DNA of 64,000 nucleotides from Streptococcus suis (lineage in GTDB: Bacteria > Bacillota > Bacilli > Lactobacillales > Streptococcaceae), in assembly GCA_029593465.1 (NCBI GenBank), contig JAKTNK010000004.1, positions 1 through 64,000 on the forward strand, written 5' to 3'. The notes below the pieces were generated by a model. The model searched no databases and was not told the origin of the DNA. It saw only the letters and a list, made by a program, of their open reading frames with translations. Of this stretch, positions 34,994 through 46,939 are shown in pieces (position 1 is the stretch's first letter; each line of letters starts with the position of its first letter). The position numbers were made by a program, and so were the translations under genes.

Positions 34994-36625
34994 ATGTCTA
35001 TCAACTGGCAAGATGTTGCCTTTACCTTTCTAGGTGGTTTGGGGCTATTTCTATTTAGTATCAAGTATATGGGGGATGGCTTACAGCAAGCTGCTGGTGA
35101 TAAATTACGTTACTATATTGACAAATACACGAGCAACCCATTTTTAGGAGTATTGATAGGGATTGTCATTACCGGCTTAATCCAATCCAGCTCAGGGGTG
35201 ACTGCTATTGCAGTAGGCTTGGTTTCAGCAGGACTTTTAGGCCTTCGTCAGGCGATTGGTATCGTTATGGGGGCTAATATCGGAACAACGGTCACTTCTT
35301 TTTTGATTGGTTTTAAATTGGGTGACTATGGGCTACCGATTTTATTTGTAGGTGCGGTCCTGTTTTTGTTTGTCAAACACCGCAAGCTTAATAATCTTGG
35401 GAAAATCCTCTTTGGCTTAGGTGGACTCTTCTTTGCTCTTCATCTCATGGGAGAGGCGATGGCGCCTTTGAAGCACATTGCCGCTTTCCGAGATTACATG
35501 GTTACCTTGAGCGACTCGCCTTTGCAGGGGGTTCTTGTTGGGACGGTCTTGACCGTCTTAATCCAGTCATCATCAGCAACGATTGGGATTCTTCAAAGCC
35601 TCTATGCAGGTGGTTTGCTTGATTTAAACGGTGCCTTGCCGATTTTATTTGGTGATAATATTGGAACAACAATTACAGCGGTTTTAGCAGCACTTGGCTC
35701 AAATATCGCTGCTAAGCGTGTAGCAGGAGCTCATGTGCTGTTTAATGTTATTGGGACAGTTGTGTGTCTGATTCTATTAGCGCCTTTTACTCATTTGGTT
35801 GCCTGGTTCCAAGGAAACTTGGGATTGACGAAAGAAATGACCATTGCCTTTGCTCACGGTGCCTTTAATATCACCAATACAGTGGTTCAATTTCCTTTCA
35901 TTGGCCTACTAGCTTACATTGTGACGAAGTTGATTCCTGGCGAAGACGAGGTGCTTAAATACGAACCGCTCTACCTTGATCCTGGTTTGGTCACCTCGGC
36001 GCCTTCTATCGCCCTTGGTAATGCTAAGCGTGAATTAGTCCATCTAGCGTCTTATGCTGTACAAGCCTTTGAAGCTTCCTATGCTTATATTTCAACTTCT
36101 GATAGCAAATACGCTGCCAAGGTTGATAAGTATGAAACAGCCGTTAATACGATTGATGAATCCTTAACAAGCTATTTGATTGATATCTCTAATCAACCGC
36201 TTAATGAAAGCGAAAATGAGGTACTGGCTAACGCTTTAGATTCCTCTCGTGACTTAGAGCGCATTGCGGATCATGCTCATGACTTGTCAGAATTAACCAC
36301 CTATATTCTTTCTAAACATGTGGTCTTCTCTCAAGAAGCGCAAGATGAGCTCAAGAACATGTACACCCTGACCCACCGTTTGGTTTTAGATAGCATTCGG
36401 GTGGTTGTTGATCATGATAAGGTCTTAGCGGGTGAGCTTTTGGAGCGTCACAAGGAAATCGTAAAATTAGAACGCAAGTATCGTCGTGTCCACACCAAAC
36501 GTCTCAACCAAGGTTTGTGTTCAGCGCAGGCAGGTATTAGCTACGTGGATATTCTATCGCATTACACGCGCATCGCAGACCACGGCATTAACCTGGTTGA
36601 AAAGGTCATCGAAGATGTCATCTAA
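34994..36625 (+). CDS. Na/Pi cotransporter family protein with PhoU-like domain
   Basis: A 543-residue membrane protein. Two Na/Pi repeats carry the diagnostic QSSS motifs: IQSSSGVTAIAVG (near residue 70) and IQSSSATIGIL (near residue 190), both with GDNIGTT/GANIGTT partners. The C-terminal part (about 345–543) is soluble helical, PhoU-like, with DSSRDLERIADHAHDL. It is expected to move inorganic phosphate with Na+. Followed by a terminator. Confidence 0.93.
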   Translation: MSINWQDVAFTFLGGLGLFLFSIKYMGDGLQQAAGDKLRYYIDKYTSNPFLGVLIGIVITGLIQSSSGVTAIAVGLVSAGLLGLRQAIGIVMGANIGTTVTSFLIGFKLGDYGLPILFVGAVLFLFVKHRKLNNLGKILFGLGGLFFALHLMGEAMAPLKHIAAFRDYMVTLSDSPLQGVLVGTVLTVLIQSSSATIGILQSLYAGGLLDLNGALPILFGDNIGTTITAVLAALGSNIAAKRVAGAHVLFNVIGTVVCLILLAPFTHLVAWFQGNLGLTKEMTIAFAHGAFNITNTVVQFPFIGLLAYIVTKLIPGEDEVLKYEPLYLDPGLVTSAPSIALGNAKRELVHLASYAVQAFEASYAYISTSDSKYAAKVDKYETAVNTIDESLTSYLIDISNQPLNESENEVLANALDSSRDLERIADHAHDLSELTTYILSKHVVFSQEAQDELKNMYTLTHRLVLDSIRVVVDHDKVLAGELLERHKEIVKLERKYRRVHTKRLNQGLCSAQAGISYVDILSHYTRIADHGINLVEKVIEDVI

Positions 36626-36628
36626 GTG

Positions 36629-36651
36629 AAAAAGCCTCTAAGGGGCTTTTT
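36629..36651 (+). terminator. Terminator after the Na/Pi cotransporter gene
   Basis: AAAAAGCC/GGCTTTTT stem with a short loop and T-run, two bases after the stop. Confidence 0.75.
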
Positions 36652-36689
36652 GTTTTGGGAAAAGTTTTTGGGATTTTGGTATATACCAG

Positions 36690-36717
36690 TTGAAAAAAAC
36701 GCTCAAGAGCGTATAAT
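36690..36717 (+). promoter_or_regulatory. nagA promoter
   Basis: TTGAAA (36690–36695), 16-base spacer, TATAAT (36712–36717), 29 bases before the start codon. Confidence 0.75.
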
Positions 36718-36746
36718 AGAAGAAAAAGAATGAAAGCGGGTGCAGT

Positions 36747-37895
36747 ATGACACAGTACGTAAAAGCAGAGCGATTTTATTTTGTTGATGGTGTCAAGGAA
36801 GGAGGCTATCTCCCCATAAAAGATGGTCGTTTTGGGGCTTGGCAAGCAGCAGAACCTAGCGACGGTGAGGTTTTAGATTACACAGGTCAGCAAATTGCAC
36901 CGGGCTTGGTTGATACCCATATCCACGGTTTTGCAGGCTGGGATGTCATGGATAACTCAGTAGAGGGCATGCATGCCATCAGTGAGGGGCTCTTATCAAC
37001 TGGGGTCACTTCCTTTCTACCAACGACTCTAACCTCCTCATTTTCTCGATTAGAAGAGGTTTCAGCTACGCTTGCTAGCGTAGCAGATGAGGTAAAAGGG
37101 GCAAAAATTCAAGGGATTTATTTTGAAGGTCCTTATTTCACTGAAAAATATAAGGGCGCACAAAATCCAGCCTACATGCTTGATCCTAGCTTAGACGAGT
37201 TTAAGCAATGGCAAACAGCGGCTGGTGGTCGTATTAAAAAAATTGCCCTTGCTCCTGAACGTGACGGTGTGGAGGATTTTGTCAAAGCAGTTGTCAATCA
37301 AGGGGTGACCGTGGCTTTAGGGCACTCGAATGCGACCTATGATGAAGCTAAAAAAGCGGTTGACGCAGGGGCATCTATTTGGGTACACGCTTACAATGGT
37401 ATGCGAGGCCTAACCCACCGTGAGCCAGGAATGGTTGGTGCGGTTTATAACATTCCAGGAACCTATGCCGAGTTGATTACCGATGGTCATCATGTGTCTC
37501 CTGTTGCCAGTCAGATTTTACTTCGTGAAAAAGGTTGTGACCATGTGGCGCTGATTACCGATTGCATGCGTGCAGGTGGTCAACCAGATGGCGACTACTA
37601 TCTCGGAGAATTTCCAGTTGTTGTTGCTAATGGGACGGCACGTCTAAAAGAGTCAGGGAGTCTGGCTGGCTCTATCTTAAAACTCAAAGATGGGGTGAAA
37701 AATGTGACCGAATGGGGGATTGCATCAGTGGAAGAAGCGATCAAGATGGCCTCCTATGTTCCAGCAAAATCGGTTGGTATCGATGATGTCTGTGGGCAGT
37801 TGACCGAGGGCTATGCTGCCGACTTTATCGTTTTAGATGATGACTTGAACTTAGTGGCCACTTATCTAGATGGCAAAAAAGTCTTTGAAAGTTAA
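36747..37895 (+). CDS. nagA: N-acetylglucosamine-6-phosphate deacetylase NagA
   Basis: A 382-residue amidohydrolase removing acetate from GlcNAc-6-P for amino-sugar use and wall recycling. Visible are VDTHIHGFAGWDVMD (metal region), YFEGPYF with the Glu ligand, LGHSNATYDEA and WVHAYNGM with His ligands, and the catalytic Asp in ALITDCMRAGG. SD is weak (GGTG). It stands alone with its own promoter. Confidence 0.95.
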   Translation: MTQYVKAERFYFVDGVKEGGYLPIKDGRFGAWQAAEPSDGEVLDYTGQQIAPGLVDTHIHGFAGWDVMDNSVEGMHAISEGLLSTGVTSFLPTTLTSSFSRLEEVSATLASVADEVKGAKIQGIYFEGPYFTEKYKGAQNPAYMLDPSLDEFKQWQTAAGGRIKKIALAPERDGVEDFVKAVVNQGVTVALGHSNATYDEAKKAVDAGASIWVHAYNGMRGLTHREPGMVGAVYNIPGTYAELITDGHHVSPVASQILLREKGCDHVALITDCMRAGGQPDGDYYLGEFPVVVANGTARLKESGSLAGSILKLKDGVKNVTEWGIASVEEAIKMASYVPAKSVGIDDVCGQLTEGYAADFIVLDDDLNLVATYLDGKKVFES

Positions 37896-37941
37896 AGCAA
37901 GTGGTCAAAACTTTCTTACCAATTAAAACACTTATCGTCAT

Positions 37942-37970
37942 AAGGAGAATGATAACTTCTCCTATTTGTT
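37942..37970 (+). terminator. Terminator after nagA
   Basis: AAGGAGAA/TTCTCCT stem with a 7-base loop, then TTTGTTTTGTTT. Confidence 0.65.
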
Positions 37971-38128
37971 TTGTTTGACAGATGCTTAAAAAACATGCGA
38001 AATAACAGGTCATATTAGCACTTTTGACAAAGGCAATCCAAAACATCACGATGACTGTTTTAGATTGAAAAGCAGAGCGAAATGTCCTATAATGGAAACA
38101 ATCTGTAAGGTAAGGAAGGTCGAAACCG

Positions 38129-38740
38129 ATGAAACTTTATTATGCCCCTGGTACATGTGCCCTTGCTTGTTGGATTGCCTTGGAATGGGCAGGAGCTGAT
38201 TACAGCGTTGAGAAGGTTAATCCGCGTTCGGAAGACTACAAAAAAATCAATCCCTTAGCAATGGTTCCTGCTCTAGAGATTGGCTTATCTCGTCCAATGA
38301 CCCAAGCAGATGCCATTTTGCAGTATATCGCTGAAAAATATCCAGAGAGTGACCTTGGGAGCGCTGAAGGGATTGAGAATCAATTTGAATTTAACGAAAC
38401 AATGTCCTTTTTGACAGGTGATTTTCACCCTGCTTTCTGGCCGATGTTTGTCCCGTTCCGCTACACTGTCTCTAAAAAATCGTCTGATTTAGACAATGTC
38501 CGTGAAGCATCTTACCAACTGATTGATAAGGTGATGACCCATCTGGATCATTTGATTGGTGATAAGGATCACGTCTATCAAAACAAGCGCAGTGTCGCTG
38601 ATGCTTATGCCTTTGTCATGGCACTATGGTCTGAAAAGACACCAAAAACATGGAAGGACTACCCACACTTGTCTGTCTTTATGGAAAAAATGATGGCAGA
38701 TCCTGTTGTCCAAACGGTTTTGGAGAGAGCTAACCAATAG
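38129..38740 (+). CDS. Glutathione S-transferase family protein
   Basis: A 203-residue protein with a thioredoxin-fold N-terminus (about 1–80) starting KLYYAPGTCALAC, very like bacterial beta-class GSTs, in which a Cys near residue 10 contacts glutathione. The NPLAMVPALE motif holds the cis-proline, and the QADAILQYIAEKYP segment the Ser/Asp glutathione contacts. The C-terminal domain is helical. GSTs are uncommon in streptococci; a role in detoxification or stress is inferred. It sits alone upstream of the glyQS T-box. Confidence 0.88.
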   Translation: MKLYYAPGTCALACWIALEWAGADYSVEKVNPRSEDYKKINPLAMVPALEIGLSRPMTQADAILQYIAEKYPESDLGSAEGIENQFEFNETMSFLTGDFHPAFWPMFVPFRYTVSKKSSDLDNVREASYQLIDKVMTHLDHLIGDKDHVYQNKRSVADAYAFVMALWSEKTPKTWKDYPHLSVFMEKMMADPVVQTVLERANQ

Positions 38741-38910
38741 TTCCTAATGCATATGACGGCACTGTCTATTGAAACGTCACGTGTGTCGTGGAATCACCAC
38801 ATGAGGCATTCACCTATCACTATCTTAGTCAGCGTGAAAGGCTTGAGATGGTGGCTTCATAGGCTCTTCACAATCTGAAAAGACCAGCCTAGAGAAAATC
38901 CCCTTTTCCA

Positions 38911-38939
38911 TAGACAGAAAATTGGATTTTTGTTATAAT
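38911..38939 (+). promoter_or_regulatory. glyQS promoter
   Basis: TAGACA (38911–38916), 17-base spacer with TGT extension, TATAAT (38934–38939), driving the T-box leader. The preceding 38741–38910 shows no convincing gene. Confidence 0.8.
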
Positions 38940-38945
38940 AACGGC

Positions 38946-39140
38946 AGTAAAGAGGGTTATTCTTCGTAGCTTAGAGCGAATTCGGGATGGTGAGAGCCGA
39001 GTAGCAGTAAGAGAGTAATTGGCGCTTTTGAATCGTTTGTGGATGAATCAAATAGACTAATGAAGTAACAAATTAGGGTGGAACCGCGTTTTGACGCCCC
39101 TATGTCATCAGATGTAGGAGCGAAGAAAGTGGTTCCTTTT
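38946..39140 (+). ncRNA. T-box leader controlling glyQS
   Basis: Contains the T-box sequence AGGGTGGAACCGCG at 39075–39088 and a stem I region with GGATGGTGAGAGCC. The leader ends in a terminator formed around CCCCTA/TAGG-GCG and GGAACC/GGTTCC ending in TTTT at 39140. Uncharged tRNA-Gly pairing with the T-box UGGN bulge would favour the antiterminator and transcription of glyQ. The best candidate specifier triplet is GGC at 39021–39023 (glycine); I did not fold it. Confidence 0.88.
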
Positions 39141-39238
39141 GCTATAGAGGCTGGGATAGGTTGGGCTTATCAGAGCTCAGGCTTTAGCGCTATTTCTGAT
39201 ACCTAGAAAGATGACCCACAGAAAAAAAGGAGAAATCT

Positions 39239-40159
39239 ATGTCAACAAAATCATTGACTTTCCAAGAAATTATCTTAACCTTACAACAATATTGGAATGA
39301 TCAGGGTTGCCTCTTGATGCAGGCTTATGATAATGAAAAAGGTGCGGGAACCATGAGCCCTTATACCTTCTTGCGTGCCATTGGGCCAGAACCATGGAAT
39401 GCGGCTTATGTGGAGCCATCACGTCGTCCAGCAGATGGTCGTTATGGTGAAAATCCCAACCGCCTTTACCAACACCATCAATTTCAAGTGGTGATGAAAC
39501 CATCTCCTTCCAACATTCAGGAGCTTTACCTTGAATCTTTGGAAAAATTAGGGATCAATCCACTGGAACATGATATTCGCTTTGTTGAGGATAACTGGGA
39601 AAATCCTTCAACGGGCTCAGCTGGCTTGGGTTGGGAAGTGTGGCTTGATGGTATGGAGATCACACAGTTTACTTATTTCCAACAAGTTGGTGGTTTAACA
39701 ACCTCCCCTGTCACGGCTGAGGTGACTTATGGATTGGAGCGTTTGGCATCTTATATCCAAGAAGTGGACTCTGTCTATGATATCGAGTGGGCACCAGGGG
39801 TCAAATATGGAGAGATTTTCTTGCAACCAGAGTATGAGCATTCCAAATACTCTTTTGAGGTATCGAACCAAGACATGTTGTTGGCAAATTTTGAGAAATA
39901 TGAACAAGAAGCAGCACGTGCCTTGGAAGAAGGACTTGTTCACCCAGCCTACGACTATGTCTTGAAATGCTCGCACACTTTTAACCTCCTTGATGCGCGT
40001 GGAGCGGTGTCAGTGACGGAGCGTGCCGGCTATATTGCTCGTATTCGTAACCTAGCGCGTGTGGTTGCTAAAACCTTTGTTGCCGAACGTAAAAAACTTG
40101 GTTTCCCGCTTTTGGATGACGCCACACGAGCACGATTATTAAAGGATGAGGAGGCATAA
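39239..40159 (+). CDS. glyQ: Glycine–tRNA ligase alpha subunit
   Basis: A 306-residue class II synthetase subunit, the catalytic half of the alpha2beta2 bacterial GlyRS. Characteristic are [17 protein letters not shown] near the start, [16 protein letters not shown] (motif 2 region) and [21 protein letters not shown]. It starts after AAAAGGAG. The stop codon is one base before glyS. Confidence 0.97.
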   Translation: MSTKSLTFQEIILTLQQYWNDQGCLLMQAYDNEKGAGTMSPYTFLRAIGPEPWNAAYVEPSRRPADGRYGENPNRLYQHHQFQVVMKPSPSNIQELYLESLEKLGINPLEHDIRFVEDNWENPSTGSAGLGWEVWLDGMEITQFTYFQQVGGLTTSPVTAEVTYGLERLASYIQEVDSVYDIEWAPGVKYGEIFLQPEYEHSKYSFEVSNQDMLLANFEKYEQEAARALEEGLVHPAYDYVLKCSHTFNLLDARGAVSVTERAGYIARIRNLARVVAKTFVAERKKLGFPLLDDATRARLLKDEEA

Positions 40160-40160
40160 G

Positions 40161-42197
40161 ATGGCAAAAAATTTATTAGTAGAACTTGGTTTAGAAGAAA
40201 TGCCAGCCTATGTGGTGACCCCAAGTGAACACCAGTTAGGTCAAAAAATGGCTAGCTTTTTGAACGATAATCGCCTAGCCTTTGAATCTATTCAAACCTT
40301 TTCGACGCCACGCCGTTTGGCTGTTCGTGTGCTTGGGCTAGCAGATTATCAGACAGATTTAACAGAAGCGTTTAAAGGTCCCGCTAAGAAGATTGCCGTA
40401 GATGAGCAGGGGCACTACACCAAAGCCGCTGAAGGCTTTGTTCGTGGCAAAGGCTTGACAACAGATGATATCGAGTTTAAAGAGGTTAAAGGGGTTGAGT
40501 ACTTGTATGTGACCAAGCATGAAGCAGGAAAAGCTGCTGAAGAGGTCTTGACAGCTTTGCCGCAGCTTCTTGCTCAACTGACTTTCCCGGTCAATATGCA
40601 TTGGGGCAGCCATCATTTTGAATACATTCGTCCAGTCCATACCTTGACGGTGTTACTAGATGATAAAGCCTTGGAGATGGACTTTTTAGACATTCATTCT
40701 GGACGTACGAGCCGTGGCCATCGTTTCCTTGGTCATGATACTGCTATTGCGTCAGCCAATTCTTATGAAGACGACTTGCGCCAGCAATTTGTGATTGCTG
40801 ATGCCAAGGAGCGGCAAGACATGATTGTATCGCAGATAAGAGCCATTGAGGCAGCAGAACAGGTGACTGTGGAAATTGATCCAGCTCTTCTCAACGAAGT
40901 GCTTAACTTGGTGGAATACCCAACAGCCTTTATGGGGACTTTTGATGCCAAATACTTGTCTCTTCCTGAGGAGGTTTTGGTCACGTCTATGAAAAGTCAT
41001 CAACGTTACTTTGTGGTACGTGACCAAGATGGGCAGTTAAAACCAAATTTCATTTCCGTGCGTAATGGCAATGATAAGCACCTTGATAACGTCATCAAGG
41101 GCAATGAGAAAGTCCTTGTAGCACGCTTAGAAGATGCTGAATTCTTCTGGAGAGAAGACCAAAAACTCAAGATTGACGAGCTGCTAGCGAAGTTGGCTGA
41201 TGTGACCTTCCATGAAAAGATAGGTTCCTTGGCAGAGCACATGGTACGCTCAGGCCGTATTGCAGCTTATTTAAGCCAAAAAGTAGGTTTATCACCAGCG
41301 GAGTGTGAAGCTCTTACCCGTGCCGCAGCCATTTACAAATTCGATCTCTTAACGGGTATGGTTGGAGAATTTGATGAACTTCAGGGATTGATGGGTGAAA
41401 AATATGCCCTGCTAGCAGGTGAGGATGAAGCGGTTGCGACAGCCATTCGTGAGCATTACTTGCCAAATGCAGCTGATGGAGCCTTGCCAGAGACCAAGGT
41501 TGGTGCTATCTTAGCCCTATCTGACAAATTGGATACGCTCTTGTCCTTCTTTTCAGTTGGTTTAATACCATCTGGTTCCAATGACCCTTATGCGCTTCGT
41601 CGCGCAACGGCTGGTATTGTGCGTATCCTAGATGCCTTTGGTTGGGAAATGCCATTAGACGAGTTAATCAATGACTTATATACTTTGTCGTTTGATAGTT
41701 TGTCTTACGCTAATAAAGCTGACGTTATGGCCTTTATCCGTGCGCGTGTCGATAAAATGATGGCAGTTGAAATTCCAAAGGATATTCGAGAAGCTGTTTT
41801 AGATAGTAGCAACTACGTGGTTAGTCAGCAATTAGCAGCTAGCGCAGCTATTTTCCAAAAGTCAAAAGAAGCAGGTTACAAGGAAGCTGTCGAGAGTTTG
41901 TCACGTGTCTTTAATTTGGCAGACAAGGCTGACAGTTCAAGTGTTGATGTGACCCTTTTTGAAAATGATCACGAAAAAGCCCTCTTTAGCGCTTTGGATA
42001 ATCTGACTGTCAGTCACGATATGTCAGCCAATGTTGATGCCCTCTTTGCATTGGCACCACTGATTACAGCCTTCTTTGATAATACCATGGTGATGACAGA
42101 AGATGAGGCTTTAAGGCGCAACCGTCTAGCTTTATTGAAATCCTTAGCCGATAAGGCTAGCGATGTTGCCATTTTCAACCAACTCAATAGCAAATAA
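40161..42197 (+). CDS. glyS: Glycine–tRNA ligase beta subunit
   Basis: The 678-residue tRNA-binding partner of GlyQ, starting [25 protein letters not shown] and the [13 protein letters not shown] motif near residue 475 fit the family, with an HD-like and anticodon-binding C-terminal region. The ATG at 40161 is one base after the glyQ stop; the frame extends five codons further upstream into glyQ but without a good ribosome binding site. Confidence 0.97.
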   Translation: MAKNLLVELGLEEMPAYVVTPSEHQLGQKMASFLNDNRLAFESIQTFSTPRRLAVRVLGLADYQTDLTEAFKGPAKKIAVDEQGHYTKAAEGFVRGKGLTTDDIEFKEVKGVEYLYVTKHEAGKAAEEVLTALPQLLAQLTFPVNMHWGSHHFEYIRPVHTLTVLLDDKALEMDFLDIHSGRTSRGHRFLGHDTAIASANSYEDDLRQQFVIADAKERQDMIVSQIRAIEAAEQVTVEIDPALLNEVLNLVEYPTAFMGTFDAKYLSLPEEVLVTSMKSHQRYFVVRDQDGQLKPNFISVRNGNDKHLDNVIKGNEKVLVARLEDAEFFWREDQKLKIDELLAKLADVTFHEKIGSLAEHMVRSGRIAAYLSQKVGLSPAECEALTRAAAIYKFDLLTGMVGEFDELQGLMGEKYALLAGEDEAVATAIREHYLPNAADGALPETKVGAILALSDKLDTLLSFFSVGLIPSGSNDPYALRRATAGIVRILDAFGWEMPLDELINDLYTLSFDSLSYANKADVMAFIRARVDKMMAVEIPKDIREAVLDSSNYVVSQQLAASAAIFQKSKEAGYKEAVESLSRVFNLADKADSSSVDVTLFENDHEKALFSALDNLTVSHDMSANVDALFALAPLITAFFDNTMVMTEDEALRRNRLALLKSLADKASDVAIFNQLNSK

Positions 42198-42221
42198 GAA
42201 TACCATAAAAAGGAGTAAGAT

Positions 42222-42479
42222 ATGGATCAAGAAAAAATTAACCGTATTAACGAACTCGCTAAAAAGAAAAAAACAGTCGGTCTGACCAGCGAGGAAGCTG
42301 TCGAACAAGCTCAGTTACGTGACGAGTACATTGCTGGTTACCGTAACTCTTTACGCCACCACATCGAAGGAATTAAACTGGTCGATGAAGACGGCAATGA
42401 CGTGACACCTGAAAAATTGCGTCAGGTGCAACGCGAAAAAGGCTTACATGGCCGTAGCCTTGATAATCCGGATTCCTAA
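42222..42479 (+). CDS. DUF896 family protein (YnzC-like)
   Basis: An 85-residue basic helical protein with [21 protein letters not shown], the DUF896/YnzC signature, and a [12 protein letters not shown] tail. The function is unknown; relatives in Bacillus are LexA-linked in some operons. It is read with glyQS (25 bases downstream) and ends in a terminator. Confidence 0.9.
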   Translation: MDQEKINRINELAKKKKTVGLTSEEAVEQAQLRDEYIAGYRNSLRHHIEGIKLVDEDGNDVTPEKLRQVQREKGLHGRSLDNPDS

Positions 42480-42487
42480 TAGAAACC

Positions 42488-42514
42488 AAAAGCTGATGGG
42501 GACATCGGCTTTTT
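42488..42514 (+). terminator. Terminator after the DUF896 gene
   Basis: 11-bp stem AAAAGCTGATG/CATCGGCTTTT with one G·T pair, loop GGGA, then T-run. Confidence 0.85.
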
Positions 42515-42598
42515 CTACTTTTTGGCTGATGTTATTCTTATGTTTTAGGGGTTGTTAAAGTCTTTTGTTTTCAGTGTTTTCAGCTTTTGAAATTGTGA

Positions 42599-44227
<1,629 letters not shown>

Positions 44228-44236
44228 GAGAAACAA

Positions 44237-46066
44237 ATGGAATTTTCAAAAGCAACACGGCAATTATCGCTTCAAAAAATGCAAGAACGTCCTTTGGATG
44301 TGCTGATTATTGGTGGGGGTATCACGGGGGCAGGTCTAGCTTTGCAGGCAGCAGCAAGTGGCTTGGACACCGGTCTCATCGAGATGCAAGACTTTGCTGA
44401 AGGAACCAGCAGTCGTTCCACCAAGCTGGTTCACGGTGGCTTGCGTTATCTAAAGCAGTTTGATGTGGAAGTGGTTGCTGATACGGTATCAGAGCGTGCC
44501 GTTGTGCAACGGATTGCGCCTCATATTCCAAAGCCAGATCCGATGTTGTTGCCAGTCTATGACGAAGAAGGGACGACCTTCAATCTATTTGGCTTGAAAG
44601 TAGCCATGAACCTCTATGATTCGTTAGCAGAGATTGGTCCAGATTCGCCTTATGCCAATAAAGTGCTCAGCAAACAAGAAGTCTTAGAACGTGAACCTGA
44701 CCTCCAGTCTGAAGGTCTCTTGGGTGGCGGTGTTTACCTTGATTTTCGCAATAACGACTCCCGTTTGGTGATTGAAAATATCAAACGGGCCAATCGTGAC
44801 GGTGCTCTCATTGCTAGTCATGTCAAGGCAGAAGAGTTACTTTTTGATGACAATGGTAAGGTTACTGGTGTTGTAGCGACAGATTTATTGTCTGGAGAGC
44901 GTTTTGAGATTAAAGCTCGTGTGGTTATCAATGCTACTGGACCTTGGTCAGATACGGTGCGTAACTTAGGTCATCTTGACAATCCTGTGCATCAAATGCG
45001 TCCAACGAAAGGTGTTCACCTAGTGGTTGATCGCAAGCGTCTTAATGTATCACAGCCTGTTTATGTGGATACTGGTCTAAACGACGGACGGATGGTTTTT
45101 GTCCTCCCTCGCGAAGATAAGACCTACTTTGGAACGACAGATACCGATTATCAGGGAGACCTTGCACATCCAACGGTGACGCAAGAAGATGTGACTTACT
45201 TACTTGGTGTGATTAACAATCGCTTCCCAGAGGCTCATATCACGGTTGATGATATTGAGAGTAGTTGGGCAGGTCTTCGTCCTCTCTTAGCAGGTAATAA
45301 TGCTTCTGACTATAACGGAGGTAACTCTGGTAAGCTTAAGGACGAAAGTTTTGAGCATTTGATTGATTCTGTGAAAGCCTATCTCAACAAGGAAAAAACG
45401 CGCCATGATGTTGAAGAGGTGTTGGCTCATATGGAGACCATGTCATCTGAAAAAGAGCTCAATCCTTCTGCGGTATCACGAGGCAGTAGCTTTGAACGTG
45501 ATGACAACGGCTTATTCACACTAGCTGGTGGTAAAATCACCGATTATCGAAAAATGGCTGAAGGTGCTTTAACCAAAGTCTTAGCTGTCTTAGAAGAAGA
45601 GTTTGGACGTCGCTTCCGCTTGATCAATTCTAAGACCTACCCTGTTTCCGGTGGTGAATTGAATCCCTCAAAAGTAGATTCTGAGCTTGAAACCTATGCG
45701 CAATTAGGAACCTTGAGTGGTCTTGAAATGGATGATGCGCGTTACCTAGCTAACCTTTATGGTTCAAATGTTCCTAAAGTGTACAACCTAGCAAGGACAG
45801 TAGCCGTTGCCCCAGGACTTGACTTGAAAGAAACCTTGTCCTTGCACTATGCCATGGATTATGAAATGGCCCTTACTCCAGCAGATTTCTTCTTACGACG
45901 AACCAACCACATGCTCTTCAAGCGTGATGCCTTAGATGCTTTGGTAGAACCTGTGATTGAAGAAATGGCCAGACATTTAGAATGGTCGGATGAGGAAAAA
46001 GAACAGCAACGAAAAGCTTTCCAAGACTTGCTCAAGGAAAATGATTTAGCAGCATTAAAAGCATAA
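44237..46066 (+). CDS. glpO: Alpha-glycerophosphate oxidase GlpO
   Basis: A 609-residue FAD enzyme oxidising glycerol-3-P to DHAP with oxygen, producing hydrogen peroxide. The dinucleotide-binding start DVLIIGGGITGAGLALQAA and SSRSTKLVHGGLRYL are typical of the GlpD/GlpO family; the insertion and length (about 609) fit the streptococcal oxidase rather than the 560-residue dehydrogenase. It follows glpK by nine bases. Peroxide output may matter in host interaction; that is family knowledge. Confidence 0.93.
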   Translation: MEFSKATRQLSLQKMQERPLDVLIIGGGITGAGLALQAAASGLDTGLIEMQDFAEGTSSRSTKLVHGGLRYLKQFDVEVVADTVSERAVVQRIAPHIPKPDPMLLPVYDEEGTTFNLFGLKVAMNLYDSLAEIGPDSPYANKVLSKQEVLEREPDLQSEGLLGGGVYLDFRNNDSRLVIENIKRANRDGALIASHVKAEELLFDDNGKVTGVVATDLLSGERFEIKARVVINATGPWSDTVRNLGHLDNPVHQMRPTKGVHLVVDRKRLNVSQPVYVDTGLNDGRMVFVLPREDKTYFGTTDTDYQGDLAHPTVTQEDVTYLLGVINNRFPEAHITVDDIESSWAGLRPLLAGNNASDYNGGNSGKLKDESFEHLIDSVKAYLNKEKTRHDVEEVLAHMETMSSEKELNPSAVSRGSSFERDDNGLFTLAGGKITDYRKMAEGALTKVLAVLEEEFGRRFRLINSKTYPVSGGELNPSKVDSELETYAQLGTLSGLEMDDARYLANLYGSNVPKVYNLARTVAVAPGLDLKETLSLHYAMDYEMALTPADFFLRRTNHMLFKRDALDALVEPVIEEMARHLEWSDEEKEQQRKAFQDLLKENDLAALKA

Positions 46067-46080
46067 TGAAAGGATAAGAT

Positions 46081-46782
46081 ATGGATATTTTTGGTGAATT
46101 TTTAGGAACAGCGATTTTGCTCTTGCTTGGTAATGGCGTTGTTGCAGGTGTTGTGCTACCAAAAACAAAAAGCTATGCCTCTGGATGGATTGTGATTACC
46201 ATGGGATGGGGCCTCGCTGTAGCAATGGCAGCCTTTGTTTCAGGAATGGTTGCACCGGCACACTTGAACCCTGCAGTCAGTATTGCCTTTGCTTTGAAGG
46301 GAGATATCAGTTGGGGAACAGCTCTCGCTTATAGCCTGGCTCAGGTATTGGGAGCGATGTTTGGTTCTACCTTGGTTTACCTTCAGTTCAAGCCACATTA
46401 TGATATTGCGGAAAATCAAGCAGATATTTTAGCGACTTTTGCAACAGGTCCAGCCCTACCAAATACTTTTTCAAACTTTTTATCAGAGCTTTTGGGGACG
46501 CTGATCTTGATGTTAGCCATCTTGTCAATCGGTACATACCAAATGCCTCCAGGTTTAGCGACCATTGGTGTTGGTATGCTGGTGATTAGTATCGGCTTAT
46601 CACTTGGGGGAACTACCGGTTATGCTATTAACCCAGCCCGTGACTTTGGCCCTCGCCTGCTCCATGCCCTTCTTCCGATTAAACAAAAAGGGGACTCTGA
46701 TTGGGGATACGCATGGATTCCTATTTTAGGTCCTATCGTGGGAGGTATTCTTGCCGTTCTCATTTTTAACATGATGATGTAA
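46081..46782 (+). CDS. glpF: Glycerol uptake facilitator GlpF
   Basis: A 233-residue aquaporin-family channel with six membrane segments and two NPA boxes, HLNPAVS (near residue 62) and AINPARDFGPR (near residue 184). The arginine of the second box is the selectivity-filter residue; the Asp in NPARD marks it as a glyceroporin. Last gene of the glpKOF operon. Confidence 0.95.
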   Translation: MDIFGEFLGTAILLLLGNGVVAGVVLPKTKSYASGWIVITMGWGLAVAMAAFVSGMVAPAHLNPAVSIAFALKGDISWGTALAYSLAQVLGAMFGSTLVYLQFKPHYDIAENQADILATFATGPALPNTFSNFLSELLGTLILMLAILSIGTYQMPPGLATIGVGMLVISIGLSLGGTTGYAINPARDFGPRLLHALLPIKQKGDSDWGYAWIPILGPIVGGILAVLIFNMMM

Positions 46783-46797
46783 ATACCTCTTAGAAAT

Positions 46798-46846
46798 TAA
46801 GCCTCTCTTCAAGTTCAAGATAAACTTGAGGGGAGCTTATTTTTTA
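46798..46846 (+). terminator. Terminator after glpF
   Basis: TAAGC…TCAAGTT and AACTTGA…GCTTA arms form a long stem with minor mismatches, followed by TTTTTT. Confidence 0.8.
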
Positions 46847-46930
46847 TGCGAAACAGCAAACGCTTTTTATGGCCTTGTGACCTTTTTCTCAAGAAATCTT
46901 TGATTAAAGGTTAAATAATCATCAGGAATA

Positions 46931-46939
46931 TGATATAAT
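46931..46939 (+). promoter_or_regulatory. Extended -10 promoter of tkt
   Basis: TGA followed by TATAAT (46934–46939); the leader then holds a weak hairpin at 46951–46980 ending near ATTTTTATC, just before the AAGGAGG ribosome binding site. Confidence 0.6.

Noticed and set aside
38786-38863. Short frame with TYHYLSQRERLEMVAS resembling an IS30-type transposase start
   Set aside because: Only 25 codons, no terminal repeats or neighbouring fragments; chance similarity cannot be excluded.
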